Shown: positions 25,726 to 34,454, counted from the stretch's first letter. The stretch: DNA of 64,000 nt from AG1 sp035559775 (GCA_035559775.1 DATMAU010000043.1:28858-92857), one strand, 5' to 3'. Made by a program: numbers and translations. Notes: a model not told the origin generated them from the sequence alone.

Positions 25726-27219
25726 CTAGTTAAACCTAAAGTATATGCCTGCTGGTACGTTGAAGGATGCTCCCTCGGCAGATATGGATAGCTGGAATGT
25801 TGAGGCGAATGTCACGGCTACGGTGCATGCTGCACCCCCGGTTTGGAGGCCTAGGGCTGCGCATATGCATAGAGCTGCTATCGCGCCCGCTGGAACGCCT
25901 ATTTCGAAGTCGTGTCTGCATTTGTCAAAATAGCTGAAGATCTGTTCTAGTGCTACATACTCGCCCGGATCTAGGTCTCCATCTTCTAGGAATGTGCCAG
26001 GTATGGAGAGTTGGGTCTCGTTGGTGCCGCTGAAGAGCATATTCATAAGCTCGCTATGGAGCAGCCCCCAGTTCGCGCCTCCCAGAATTGTCGAACCGCT
26101 GGTTATCATATCCCCTATCACGTTCTCAACATCATCCCCGATATACTCCTCAGTAACACAATAAACCATATAAACTTCATACACCCTATAGACCGGTCTA
26201 GCCCATATCCACATCCATCCACTTTCCCGCCCACTCCCAGGAGGCTCTGCTCTAATAGATTTAGTGTAATAATATGTTGATCCTCCTCACGTGAACCCAT
26301 TACCCTTCCACAGTGTAACGCTTGGCCACTCACCTTTCTTTATAAACTCAAGTATCTTACCTGAAGTGAATGTCAGGTAAACACCTACATTCTCACCCCG
26401 TATGCCTATGTTAATGTATGCATAGACCGAAGCGCTAACCGGATGTATATTCTCAGCTATTAGTACTGGTGTTTTTATGTATGTGCGCCCATTATAGTCC
26501 CAGAAGTATTCGGCCAGTAGCTTCGATTTTAGATCCTCCGGCTTGATCTCGGCTACAAGCTCTCGGTATAGGTAGGCTGGGCAGCCGTCTAGCCATATCT
26601 TCTCAATCTTAGACCTTGAGCTCTCGAAGATGTTTGTATAGCTGTGTTCAACGCTTATCTTAACAGGCTTTTTAGACCCCCTCAGTAGTGTTATATCTAT
26701 AACGACGGCCTTGCCCCTAGCGACCTCCGAGGGTTTATATGATATTGAGTCATAAGCCTCGAAGATAATCTCCCTCGATGTGTTGTTGAATATGAATAGC
26801 CTTATTACCAGCCCTGAGTATGTTTGCTCAGGATCCCCACCCCTAGACCTATATACCGAAACCCACCCCTTGGCTATTTCCTGGAACTCGCTGGACTGGA
26901 TATAGACCTCCCTCCTAGCCTTTATAGTATCTCTGAATAGGGGCACAAGATCATCAGCCCACTTGAAGCCCGGGGGTGTTATGGCGCTAACCTCGAGATA
27001 CATTAGCACCTCTGGTCTATCGAGTATGGATGTCACGTCCAAGAGCGTCTTATTATCCTTATCAACATCGTAGAGTGTTAATATGAGCTTAATCCCGGGG
27101 CCTGCTCTGAACACGTCTACTAAGCCATAGTATAGGGTTAATCCCGAACCAACCAGCAGTATGGCTAAGATGACCAGGATCAGAGGGCGCTTTCTTAAAC
27201 CACCCAGCAAGCCGCCCAC
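25726..27219 (-). pseudogene. Membrane-anchored extracellular protein, frame interrupted by one TGA
   Basis: From GTG 27219 the frame encodes 310 residues, meets TGA at 26287-26289, then stays open in the same frame without another stop to the TAA ending at 25726 (about 498 codons in all). The bridge reads GGSTYYYTKSIRAEPP directly after the TGA. N-terminus: positively charged start and one transmembrane helix (LILVILAILLVGSGLTLYYGL), then a predicted outside domain with Asn-glycosylation-like sites (NNTS); near the C-terminus a hydrophobic Cys-containing stretch (AALCICAALGL, TGGAACTVAVTFA, about 446-475). A TATA-like TATAAGTATT lies about 26 bases before the GTG, so leaderless. Family unknown. 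Either a recent nonsense mutation, read-through, or two proteins; the part after TGA could restart at ATG 26214. Confidence 0.7.
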
Positions 27220-27356
27220 ACATACTCTCGGGTGAGAAATACTTATAGATTTTACTGCTTAGTAGATCTGCGTAGGCTTACAAAATTCTATAAACCTGTA
27301 AGCCTCGTCACTGAATCTCTATAGCCCCTAGCAGGCTCACCCTATATGGGGCTGAA

Positions 27357-27424
27357 TGGCGCTCTTGACATAGCTTAACCTCAACCCTACGCCCATTCTC
27401 AGGAAACCCCGTGAGCGAGCGCCA
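27357..27424. repeat. Inverted repeat TGGCGCTC / GAGCGCCA
   Basis: Eight-base perfect inverted repeat, 27357-27364 and 27417-27424, upstream of the membrane-protein gene and beside the relic C pair. Function unknown; may mark an element end or a folded RNA. Confidence 0.3.
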
Positions 27425-27485
27425 TATTCCCAATTCTTAAGGGCTGTTAAAGCTCTACCGGGCATAGCATGATCTCAGCCATTTA

Positions 27486-27648
27486 CCCCTGCTGGATATT
27501 CATTAATGTTTTTCATATCCAGGGACTCCAACCTCATCCACAGTGGTTTCCCCATCTTTATAGGTTTATGGGCTAAGGTCGAGCAAAACAGCATGTAGCT
27601 CCCATCTAGGTTGAGTCCTTTAGCTTGAAGCGATGCTTTACCCAGGAG
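27486..27648 (-). pseudogene. Relic C1: diverged copy of the tnpB-like 3' end
   Basis: On the minus strand the order matches relic A: a GGTAAAGCATC... segment, LNLDGSYMLFCSTLAHKP in the frame corresponding to A's LDGSHVPFGSTAAHDP, then the tail ending in GAATATCCAGCAGGGG. Conservation to A and B is clear but much weaker than A to B, so it is an older copy. An 87-codon open frame covers it but has no start region of its own; I treat it as a remnant, not a gene. Confidence 0.45.
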
Positions 27649-27665
27649 ATGATCCCTTAATAAAC

Positions 27666-27774
27666 AGGAGCCAAGCATGTTTGGCTCGACCTTAGCAGAA
27701 ATTTCCTCACCCTGCAGATTCAGCGGAGATCTGTGCATCCATGAAAAGCAAAATGAGCGTCTGGGGACAAACGG
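27666..27774 (+). pseudogene. Relic C2: inverted partial copy facing relic C1
   Basis: Plus-strand copy of the same tail: GGAGCCAAGCATGTTTGG, CTCGACCTTAGC, and the terminus GCGTCTGGGGACAAACGG. Together with C1 it makes an inverted pair: GCTAAGGTCGAGC (27572-27584) is the exact reverse complement of GCTCGACCTTAGC (27684-27696), with further imperfect pairing outside. Two element tails therefore meet head to head. Confidence 0.45.
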
Positions 27775-27812
27775 TTATATTGGTTAGGCGTGAATCCTAC
27801 GAGGAGAAACCC

Positions 27813-28862
27813 TTAATATATTTTATAGTATTTATTTATCAATCTTTTAATAGAGTCTGCTATATTGATATGCTCTTTTCTAGCCCTCTTAACCATTGCC
27901 TCAAGATTTCTTACATCGCCTCCTAGGAGACCGTGGACAAATTCTGGGAAACCTTCGTAGAGCCCTGATCCATATCCTCCTTCTAGTATTATTAGAACCC
28001 CTGATATTGATGGGGTTTTTTCTAAGAGATGCTTGATCCTTGATCCAAGCCATCCGTATAGATCGCTGCTGAGCTTCACGTAACCCATCATCTCTCCCTC
28101 GTGGGCGTCGAACCCGGCTGATATTATGAGTGCTCTTGGTTTGAAGAAGCTTAGGGCTGGTTCGACAAGCTCTAGCCATGCGTATATATACTCAGGATCC
28201 CTGCTTCCAGCTATGAGGGGTATGTTGATCTTTGTCCCTGTCGCTTCGCCAGATCCTATATCTATATACCAGCCGGTGCCTGGATAGATGTTGGAGTCAT
28301 GGAGATCTATATGTATTACTCTGGGATCCTCCCAGAAGATCTCCTGGGTACCGTTCCCATGGTGTATATCTATATCCACTATAGCTACTGGTTCGAAGCC
28401 CATGTTAGTAAGCCTGAGGGCTGCTAGAGCAGCATTGTTAAATAAACAGAACCCTTGGGTAGGTGCTCCTAAAGCGCTCCCAGATCTTCCAGCATGGTGC
28501 CCCGGCGGTCTTGGGAGCGTTATCTCTAGCCTAGAGCCTGAGGCTATGTTCTCAGCGGCATCTATAGATCCTGATACAGCCTCGATCGCTACGTGGAAGC
28601 TATGTTCTGTAACGTATGTATCGCTATCTATATACCTCTTACTCCTTGATAACCTCTCGATCAGGGCAACATACTCGGGGTCGTGGGCTGAGTATAAAAC
28701 CTCCTTTGGCCTTGTCGTGGGTCTCTTAATAATCGTCTCAAAACCTCTCCTAGATAGGCCTCTCAGTATAATATCGATCCTCTCGGGCCTTTCGGGATGC
28801 TGATCAAAGGGTCTGTGGAGAGCATGGCTACTCGGTATTATCACCTCGATCCTCCTAGCCAT
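27813..28862 (-). CDS. Histone-deacetylase-family amidohydrolase
   Basis: 349 residues of the arginase/deacetylase fold. Zn and catalytic motifs are complete: HPERPERID near the start, the tandem His in RPPGHHAG, GFCLFNNAALAA, the metal site DIDIHHGNGTQEIF, IDLHDSNIYPGTG, ISAGFDAHEGE and ILEGGYGSG. Family substrates include acetylpolyamines, acetoin-related compounds and acetyl-lysine in proteins. The gene is divergent from an aKMT-like protein-lysine methyltransferase with about 60 bases between starts, which hints at chromatin-protein modification (for example Alba) but polyamine deacetylation is equally possible. Confidence 0.87.
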   Translation of the reverse strand: MARRIEVIIPSSHALHRPFDQHPERPERIDIILRGLSRRGFETIIKRPTTRPKEVLYSAHDPEYVALIERLSRSKRYIDSDTYVTEHSFHVAIEAVSGSIDAAENIASGSRLEITLPRPPGHHAGRSGSALGAPTQGFCLFNNAALAALRLTNMGFEPVAIVDIDIHHGNGTQEIFWEDPRVIHIDLHDSNIYPGTGWYIDIGSGEATGTKINIPLIAGSRDPEYIYAWLELVEPALSFFKPRALIISAGFDAHEGEMMGYVKLSSDLYGWLGSRIKHLLEKTPSISGVLIILEGGYGSGLYEGFPEFVHGLLGGDVRNLEAMVKRARKEHINIADSIKRLINKYYKIY

Positions 28863-28925
28863 AAGCCCCGGGAAAAATACCGCTGTAGAGATAAAAGCTG
28901 GAAAAGCTTAGATCATTTGATAGTT

Positions 28926-29471
28926 ATGTGGATAAAGATTATTAGCCGCAGATATTCTCTCTACTTGAGGGGGGAAGGCTTGGTAAGCTATTACGAGGGT
29001 ATAAGGGTTCCCTGGGTCCCTACGAGGGAGGAGTTCATCGAGCAGGCACTAGATCTGGCGAACGTGGGTAAAGGAGATATTCTATACGACCTTGGATGCG
29101 GGGATGGAAGGATAGTGATAGCCGCGGCGAAGAGGGGAGCTAGAGCTGTATGTGTTGAGCTAAACCCAGAGCTTATTAAAAGAGCTATGACTAATGCCCA
29201 AGTCGAGGGTGTGGAGCACATGATAAGGTTTGTGAGGGACGATATATTCAGAGTAGATCTCTCCGATGCGACGGTTGTTTATATGTATCTCCTCAGAAGC
29301 GTTAACGACCTCCTGAAACCAAAACTCAAGGCAGAGCTTAAGAAGGGTACGAGGATAATCAGCCTTGACTTCGAAATCTCCGGGTGGAAAGAAGTTAAAA
29401 CCATGAGGGTATCGTCACCAGCCAGGATAGGGACATATTATCTCTACGTAATAGGCTTAAGCGATGTATAA
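28926..29471 (+). CDS. aKMT-like SAM-dependent (protein lysine) methyltransferase
   Basis: 181 residues from the chosen ATG. Single-pass hydrophobic/basic N-terminus, then VPWVPTREEFIEQAL, motif I ILYDLGCGDGRIVIAAAKRG, acidic end of strand 2 VELNPE, VRDDIFRVDLSDATVVYMYLL, SVNDLLKPKLKAELKKGTRIISLDFEISGWK. This pattern matches the small crenarchaeal aKMT/DOT1-like methyltransferases that methylate lysines of chromatin and other proteins. Upstream in-frame starts would overlap the divergent amidohydrolase; GATAAAAGC at about 28890 is a suitable TATA for 28926. Protein-lysine specificity is family inference. Confidence 0.75.
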   Translation: MWIKIISRRYSLYLRGEGLVSYYEGIRVPWVPTREEFIEQALDLANVGKGDILYDLGCGDGRIVIAAAKRGARAVCVELNPELIKRAMTNAQVEGVEHMIRFVRDDIFRVDLSDATVVYMYLLRSVNDLLKPKLKAELKKGTRIISLDFEISGWKEVKTMRVSSPARIGTYYLYVIGLSDV

Positions 29472-29504
29472 CTAAGGATCGCCTTAACAAAACCCGGATC
29501 TCGT

Positions 29505-29522
29505 GCCTAAGCATACTTAGGC
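29505..29522 (+). terminator. Hairpin downstream of the methyltransferase
   Basis: GCCTAAG-CATA-CTTAGGC, a perfect 7-bp stem with a 4-nt loop, 34 bases after the stop at 29471. Possible transcript end; no strong T-run follows. Confidence 0.35.
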
Positions 29523-29703
29523 TGTAAACTTAAGCTATGATTAGTCACATTAATCCCCTCCCACTAGATCCTTACTGCTTCATAGAAATCTCTACAATCT
29601 ACTATAGGAGCACGCCTCCGTCTATGTCGTAATAATCCTCTCTACCAAGCCCGCATATTTATATAAGAATACGGGCTCTATACTCGCTTTGGGGAGCTTG
29701 GCG

Positions 29704-31113
29704 GTGAAGATCTATTTTGCGGATCTTCAGGAAGCGGCTAGGCTTGCTAGGGAGAGGAGGGTGGTGTTCTCAGTATATGGCTTAGGCTATGTTGGTGCTA
29801 CTGTGGCAGCTGTGCTTGTATCGAGGGGTTTTAGGGTTATTGGCTATGACGAGAATAGGGAGAGGCTTAAAGAGATAGAGAGGGGCTCTATAAGGCATAT
29901 TGATAGCATGGTTAGGGATTTGATAGCTAAGGGTTATAGAGAGGGTTTGCTAGAGCTGAGCTACGATGGTATCGAGGCTTCTAGGAGGAGCGATGTTAAA
30001 ATGATCAACGTGCCCCTTAGCTGGGGATCCAGGGGACCTGTATTCACAGCAGTGGATAAGGCTGTTGAGACCATAGCTACGGGGCTATCTGCTGGAGATA
30101 TAGTTGTTCTTGAAACAACAGTGCCTCCAGGGACTACTGCGACGAGGGTCAGGAGGATCCTTGAGGATCTATCCGGCATGGTCTGTGGAAAGGACTTCGG
30201 GCTCTCATACAGCCCCCAGAGGATTAGTGTTGAGAGGGCTTTCGAGGATCTTTCTAGCAGGTATCCAAAGATCATAGGGGGTGTTGATCAGAAGAGCCCA
30301 AAGATCCTCGAGATCCTGTTCAAAGAAATCTATGGAGGCGTTATAATGATGAGCAGCTCAACAGCAGCAGAGTTCGAGAAGATCGCTGAGGGTATATATA
30401 GGGATACAAATATAGCAATAGCAAACGAGCTTGCAAGAGCTGCAAGAAAGCTTGGGGTAGATATGTGGGAGGTTATAAGGGTCTCCAAAACAAACCCCTA
30501 TATAGATATCCATAACCCTGGAAGCGGTGTTGGGGGTGTCTCCCTCCCATACCAGCCATACCTGCTTGCCTGGAGCATTGGTGAGGACTGGGTCTGGAAT
30601 TCGGTTATGATTAGGGCTAGGAGGGTTAATGAGGATCAGCCGAACTATGTGGCAGGGATCCTTATTGAGGAGCTCGAATCCCTCGGGATCAATGTGAGAG
30701 AAGCTAGGATCGCGATTCTAGGACTAGCTTATAAGGGTGATGTTGATGATGATAGAAACTCACCAGCATATGGGGTGGTAGAGTATCTTGTTAGGAGGGG
30801 TGTTAGAGAAATAGTGATCCACGATCCTTATGTGAAGAGCTGGAATAAGAAGACAGATTTTACTGTAAGGCTTACTAGCAATCTTGAAGAAGCCTTGAAG
30901 GGGGCTGATGGCGTGGTGGTGGTGACAGATCATAGTGCTTATAAAGGACTCAAGGTTGACATGATCGCTAGGCTTAGTGGGAAGGATAGGATCGTTATAG
31001 TCGATTCCAGGAAGATCCTAAGCATAGACCCCAGGAGCAGTGGTTTACAGGGCTCTGGGATTAGATGTGTATATGCAACGCCAGGATCGCCTTCTATCTC
31101 TATATTTTTATAA
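29704..31113 (+). CDS. UDP-sugar (UDP-ManNAc/UDP-glucose family) dehydrogenase-like, catalytic Cys replaced
   Basis: About 469 residues. N-terminal Rossmann motif VYGLGYVGATVA, VLETTVPPGTT, then the central helix EFEKIAEGIYRDTNIAIANELA, and the C-terminal UDP-binding domain ILGLAYKGDVDDDRNSPA. In this family the nucleophile lies in GxGVGGHC(I/F)P; here it reads GSGVGGVSLPYQP, so both His and Cys are replaced (Val and Ser, about residue 285 counted from the TTG at 29689). Four-electron oxidation through a thiohemiacetal should be impaired. GTG 29704 is preferred because GGGGAG at 29691-29696 precedes it by about 7 bases; a TATA (CATATTTATATAAG) ends at 29667. Confidence 0.8.
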   Translation: MKIYFADLQEAARLARERRVVFSVYGLGYVGATVAAVLVSRGFRVIGYDENRERLKEIERGSIRHIDSMVRDLIAKGYREGLLELSYDGIEASRRSDVKMINVPLSWGSRGPVFTAVDKAVETIATGLSAGDIVVLETTVPPGTTATRVRRILEDLSGMVCGKDFGLSYSPQRISVERAFEDLSSRYPKIIGGVDQKSPKILEILFKEIYGGVIMMSSSTAAEFEKIAEGIYRDTNIAIANELARAARKLGVDMWEVIRVSKTNPYIDIHNPGSGVGGVSLPYQPYLLAWSIGEDWVWNSVMIRARRVNEDQPNYVAGILIEELESLGINVREARIAILGLAYKGDVDDDRNSPAYGVVEYLVRRGVREIVIHDPYVKSWNKKTDFTVRLTSNLEEALKGADGVVVVTDHSAYKGLKVDMIARLSGKDRIVIVDSRKILSIDPRSSGLQGSGIRCVYATPGSPSISIFL

Positions 31114-31115
31114 AG

Positions 31116-32555
31116 CTATGTGGATATGCATTTAAGCAGCTCCTCAACCTCAGCGCTAGCTTCGTTAAGTATCTTATCTCTCTCCTCAGCTCCTCCCCCT
31201 CCATATATGATCCTCTCGTCACCAGGGATTACTACCTGCTCCTTAGATCCTTTTGAGGCGCTTGTAAGAGCATACCATGAAGGAAAAGGATCTGTGAGCA
31301 TGTCTTTGTAAAGCTCTCTATAGCTTCCTATAAAGAGGGGTCTCATCGTAACCATGTTCACACACCTAGCAAGCTCGTAGGGTTTATTAGACGCCCTCTC
31401 CTCAAGCCTCCTGAAGAGCTCGTAGGGAATCCTTGCCTTTAGATCCTTGAGGAGGTGATCAGCACCAACACCCCTAGGATCTAGGTCTAACAGTATCCCC
31501 AGAATCTCTTTCCCCAATATGGATGGAAAGCCTCTATAGCCCTCCCTAACATCGAGATCTGTGTGGTATATTGGGTAGAGATCCTGGAGGTTATGGATCG
31601 TTATAGTAGGTATCCCCCGCATCCATAGTGAGGGAGCGTCTGTATATGGGTGTCCATAGCCCTCTAGCTCTATATCTAGGGCTAGTCTCCCAAAGATCCT
31701 ATACGCATGGTCTGGCGATGTATAAGAGATCCTTAAGGGAAGCCTGTGAGCTGTATCTATCACCAACCCGATCAATATGTTACTAACATCTATGTTCGTT
31801 GCATAGGATCTAGACCCGTATCCCCAGTACCAAGCAGGCATCCCCGGATCCCCGATCTCCTCTGCTGTGAAGCTCACCAGCCTTATCTCATGCCTAGGCG
31901 ATCTAAGCTTCCTGCTATGCAGGGCTATTTGGAGAAGTGCCTCTACACCAATAGTATTATCCCTATAGCTATCGAACCATCTATCATGATGTGCAGACAC
32001 AAGTATAGATCCTTCGCTCCTGCCTGGTATTATAGCCTCCACATTAGATCCCCTCGACATCCTGACCCTCGTCGCAACACTGATCGATACTTTCTTACCA
32101 ACACCCCTCCTGACCAGGGGGACGGCGTCTTCGAGCCTTATATGGACAGAGGGTATAGGTGCTGGGGATCTAACCCTCAACCCATAGCTCCAAACCCCAG
32201 AGACAACTATCTTCCTATACCTCGAGGGGTAGTGGTCATAGAATATAACAGCCCTTGCACCTCTCTCAACAGCCTCATTATATATGTTCCAGATATTATC
32301 GGGAAAGCTTGTTGTCGGCGCTATTAAAACCTTATCGCTACAGGAGCCTATATCGCTTGTCAAGACACCCTCTATAAACCCTCCGGGCGTTGGGGGTATT
32401 GGGACGCATTTGATATTATCAACATAGCATTCACCGTGCTCCCATAAAGCCACATCGATATCCTGAGACCTGGTCTCTAGACCTATCTTTTCGAAAACAC
32501 CCTTGATCCTCTCAACATCTGCTCTCTCCCTCTCACTCCCAGCCAGTGCATCCAC
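31116..32555 (-). CDS. M28-family zinc aminopeptidase with inserted PA domain
   Basis: 479 residues. A PA-like domain (about 60-160: KVLIAPTTSFPDNIWNIYNEAVERGARAVIFYDHYPS) precedes the M28 catalytic domain with metal motifs SAHHDRWFDSYRDNTIG (His-x-Asp, then second Asp), FTAEEIGDPG (Glu-Glu) and further ligands in VIDTAH and YHTDLD. No signal peptide or transmembrane helix was seen, so probably cytoplasmic. It ends 2 bases from the convergent dehydrogenase. Expected role: removal of N-terminal residues from peptides, complementing the S9 and M19 peptidases in the window. Confidence 0.82.
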   Translation of the reverse strand: MDALAGSERERADVERIKGVFEKIGLETRSQDIDVALWEHGECYVDNIKCVPIPPTPGGFIEGVLTSDIGSCSDKVLIAPTTSFPDNIWNIYNEAVERGARAVIFYDHYPSRYRKIVVSGVWSYGLRVRSPAPIPSVHIRLEDAVPLVRRGVGKKVSISVATRVRMSRGSNVEAIIPGRSEGSILVSAHHDRWFDSYRDNTIGVEALLQIALHSRKLRSPRHEIRLVSFTAEEIGDPGMPAWYWGYGSRSYATNIDVSNILIGLVIDTAHRLPLRISYTSPDHAYRIFGRLALDIELEGYGHPYTDAPSLWMRGIPTITIHNLQDLYPIYHTDLDVREGYRGFPSILGKEILGILLDLDPRGVGADHLLKDLKARIPYELFRRLEERASNKPYELARCVNMVTMRPLFIGSYRELYKDMLTDPFPSWYALTSASKGSKEQVVIPGDERIIYGGGGAEERDKILNEASAEVEELLKCIST

Positions 32556-32624
32556 TCAGCACACCCAAGAGGTACTTACACGAGGTTCTTTAACACATCG
32601 TGCTATTCTTATGCTTGATGTTAG

Positions 32625-33896
32625 CTAGATCTCTATGTTTATAACATCCACCTCTAGGGGTATTACATCAACGCCTAAGAGGGATGAGATGCTCGGGCTA
32701 GTTCTACCCCCATCCCCTGTTATGGCTTCTTCGGCATAGATGTTTGGGGGTAGTGTGAAGAGGATCTCGAGGGTCTTGTCAGAGATCCTGAGGATCTTCT
32801 CGATCCCCATATCTCCTTTGATCACTTTCTCGATCCCTCGATAACCAGCTCTAAGTATTCTTGAAGGTGTTTTCTGCTCAATATTCGTTATCCTTCTAGG
32901 TGCCAGGCTCTCTATAAACTTGCTATCAACCTCTTTTTCGATATATATGTGAGCCCTATACCAGATCCTCTTGACTTTTGCTGGTAACTCTTCAGCGATC
33001 CTCCTACTACCCTTGCCAAGGATCTCAACCCTATATGTTGATGAAGTCCTGTTAAGGATCTTGGCTAGGTTTCTGAGATCTCTTTTACCAGGCTCGGGGG
33101 ATCTTATCTCAATGATCGATTCGCACCCTCCGCCAAGGATCCTGTATCTAGAAGTGTCTCTTATAGGGATCTTGATATCCACATCCCTCCCCAGATCCTT
33201 TATATTGGTTCTGGCGATATCCTCTAGGGAGCCTCCCCCACGGGGTCTTCTCTTAACGCTAAAGCCTCTTACAAGCTTTACGAGTCTTGTGCTTAGTATG
33301 AGTGGTGGCATTATAGCCTCAACAGATCCTCTCTCAAGATCTAGGATCAATATGATCTCTGGGTCGTCGAAATCGGGTGATAAGCCATATGTAGTTGCGA
33401 CACTCTTGCCTATCTCTCTTTTAAGCTCACTCCTAACAGTTTCCCAGTACTGCAGGGAAAAGACCCTGGCTATCTCTTCCTCAGCCTCCACAAACCCCTT
33501 AGGAGGTCTTATACCAAGTATGAATCGGGAAGCCCCGAGGTTCTTTATAGAATCCCCAGCCTTCTTTACCCACTCGCTTATAAGGCTCTCTATCCTCCCC
33601 CCACATATATAGCAAGGCATTACGCTAGGCGGTTCAGCACCATATATATATTTATATAGGCTTTGAAAAGGCTCCCCCGCATTTCTTGAGATGCTATAGA
33701 GCTCATCCCTAAGCTTCTCAGGATCCCTTGAAGCCTCATCATGATAACCCATAGCTAGGGTGAGCTTTATAGCCCTACCCCTCTCCAGATTACTCAAACC
33801 CCTACCAAGATTAGCAAAAAGCCTCCCAAAACACCTATCACACAACGGGTATCTGGCAAGGATCTCTCTAGAGAGTCTCAGGATCTCGCTCATCAC
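32625..33896 (-). CDS. Pus10-like tRNA pseudouridine synthase, divergent catalytic motif
   Basis: 423 residues. N-terminus PLCDRCFGRLFANLGRGLSNLERGRAIK and Cys pairs at about 19/22 and 95/98 form the Pus10 zinc/THUMP-like part; the C-terminus has EQKTPSRILRAGYRG and AITGDGGRTSPSISSLLG, both Pus10 signatures. In known archaeal Pus10 the catalytic Asp is in a GRED-x-DVRMLG motif. The aligned stretch here reads IRDTSRYRILGGG (245-257), so the key Asp is shifted or replaced. The second Cys-rich motif before it is also missing. Archaeal Pus10 makes pseudouridine 54/55 in tRNA; activity here is doubtful or the chemistry has moved. Confidence 0.72.
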   Translation of the reverse strand: MMSEILRLSREILARYPLCDRCFGRLFANLGRGLSNLERGRAIKLTLAMGYHDEASRDPEKLRDELYSISRNAGEPFQSLYKYIYGAEPPSVMPCYICGGRIESLISEWVKKAGDSIKNLGASRFILGIRPPKGFVEAEEEIARVFSLQYWETVRSELKREIGKSVATTYGLSPDFDDPEIILILDLERGSVEAIMPPLILSTRLVKLVRGFSVKRRPRGGGSLEDIARTNIKDLGRDVDIKIPIRDTSRYRILGGGCESIIEIRSPEPGKRDLRNLAKILNRTSSTYRVEILGKGSRRIAEELPAKVKRIWYRAHIYIEKEVDSKFIESLAPRRITNIEQKTPSRILRAGYRGIEKVIKGDMGIEKILRISDKTLEILFTLPPNIYAEEAITGDGGRTSPSISSLLGVDVIPLEVDVINIEI

Positions 33897-34005
33897 ACAG
33901 GCTCCACAGCATACTAGATTCCATAGATATTATTTATTAAACACTACTAGAGTGGGTGAATGCTTAATAAACCCTTAGAAGAGATAGCTATTGGAAAACC
34001 CTCTT

Positions 34006-34054
34006 ATGATGTGTGTGGCGGTCTCTGAACAGTGATGTATTAGGAGCTCGCTGA
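34006..34054 (+). ncRNA. Candidate C/D-box guide RNA (sRNA 1)
   Basis: Box C ATGATGT (34006-34012), 12-nt guide, box D' CTGA (34025-34028), 3-nt spacer, box C' GTGATGT (34032-34038), 12-nt guide, box D CTGA (34051-34054). The 12/3/12 spacing is exactly that of archaeal 2'-O-methylation guides. A TATA-like CTTAATAAACC at 33963-33973 is suitably upstream. Guides predict target strings AGACCGCCACAC and CGAGCTCCTAAT, methylated at their fifth base. Confidence 0.7.
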
Positions 34055-34238
34055 TCCATATACGCACTAAACATTAACGTGGAATATAGTGTGACGAATA
34101 GTATAGGGTCTACCAGATGTGCTGACCAGCAACAGTCGTGTGAAATCTGTGGTTGGTATCTCGCGATGACTCTTCTATAGAGCGCGGATGATAAAGCAGT
34201 GTGTTTGTGTTAAGGATCCATGTTAAGCTGGAGGGATT

Positions 34239-34448
34239 ATGGAAATCAAGCCTGTAATTCTAAGTAAGAGATCCTGGATCGCCTGCTTAGCTATTGCACT
34301 AACTATGGTTTCTCATTATAATCTTATCTCTCATTGGAGAATAGTAACTAGGCTTATCTTAACAACTCTTAACAACACCTGCACCCAGTTACTCTGGGAT
34401 TTTGGTAACCCCTGTATAAGGGTAGGGATAGTAATGAGGATCGCATAG
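34239..34448 (+). CDS. Uncertain small ORF with one hydrophobic segment
   Basis: 69 codons. An ATG preceded by GGAGG about 5 bases away; hydrophobic stretch SWIACLAIALTMVSHYNLI. No family recognised. The surrounding 33897-34614 intergenic region is otherwise explained only by sRNA 1 and a hairpin, so this could be a real small membrane protein or chance. Confidence 0.3.
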   Translation: MEIKPVILSKRSWIACLAIALTMVSHYNLISHWRIVTRLILTTLNNTCTQLLWDFGNPCIRVGIVMRIA

Positions 34449-34454
34449 AGGTTC

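Noticed and set aside
26287..26289. TGA as selenocysteine codon
   Set aside because: No SECIS-like structure or redox motif context was seen and selenoproteins are not expected in crenarchaea; nonsense change or read-through is likelier.
27475..27738. 87-codon frame over relic C1 as a gene
   Set aside because: Its sequence is explained by homology to the A/B element tail, and it lacks an independent promoter or start context.
31746..32327. 193-codon frame antisense to the M28 peptidase
   Set aside because: Cys/Pro/Arg-rich shadow translation without recognisable motif.
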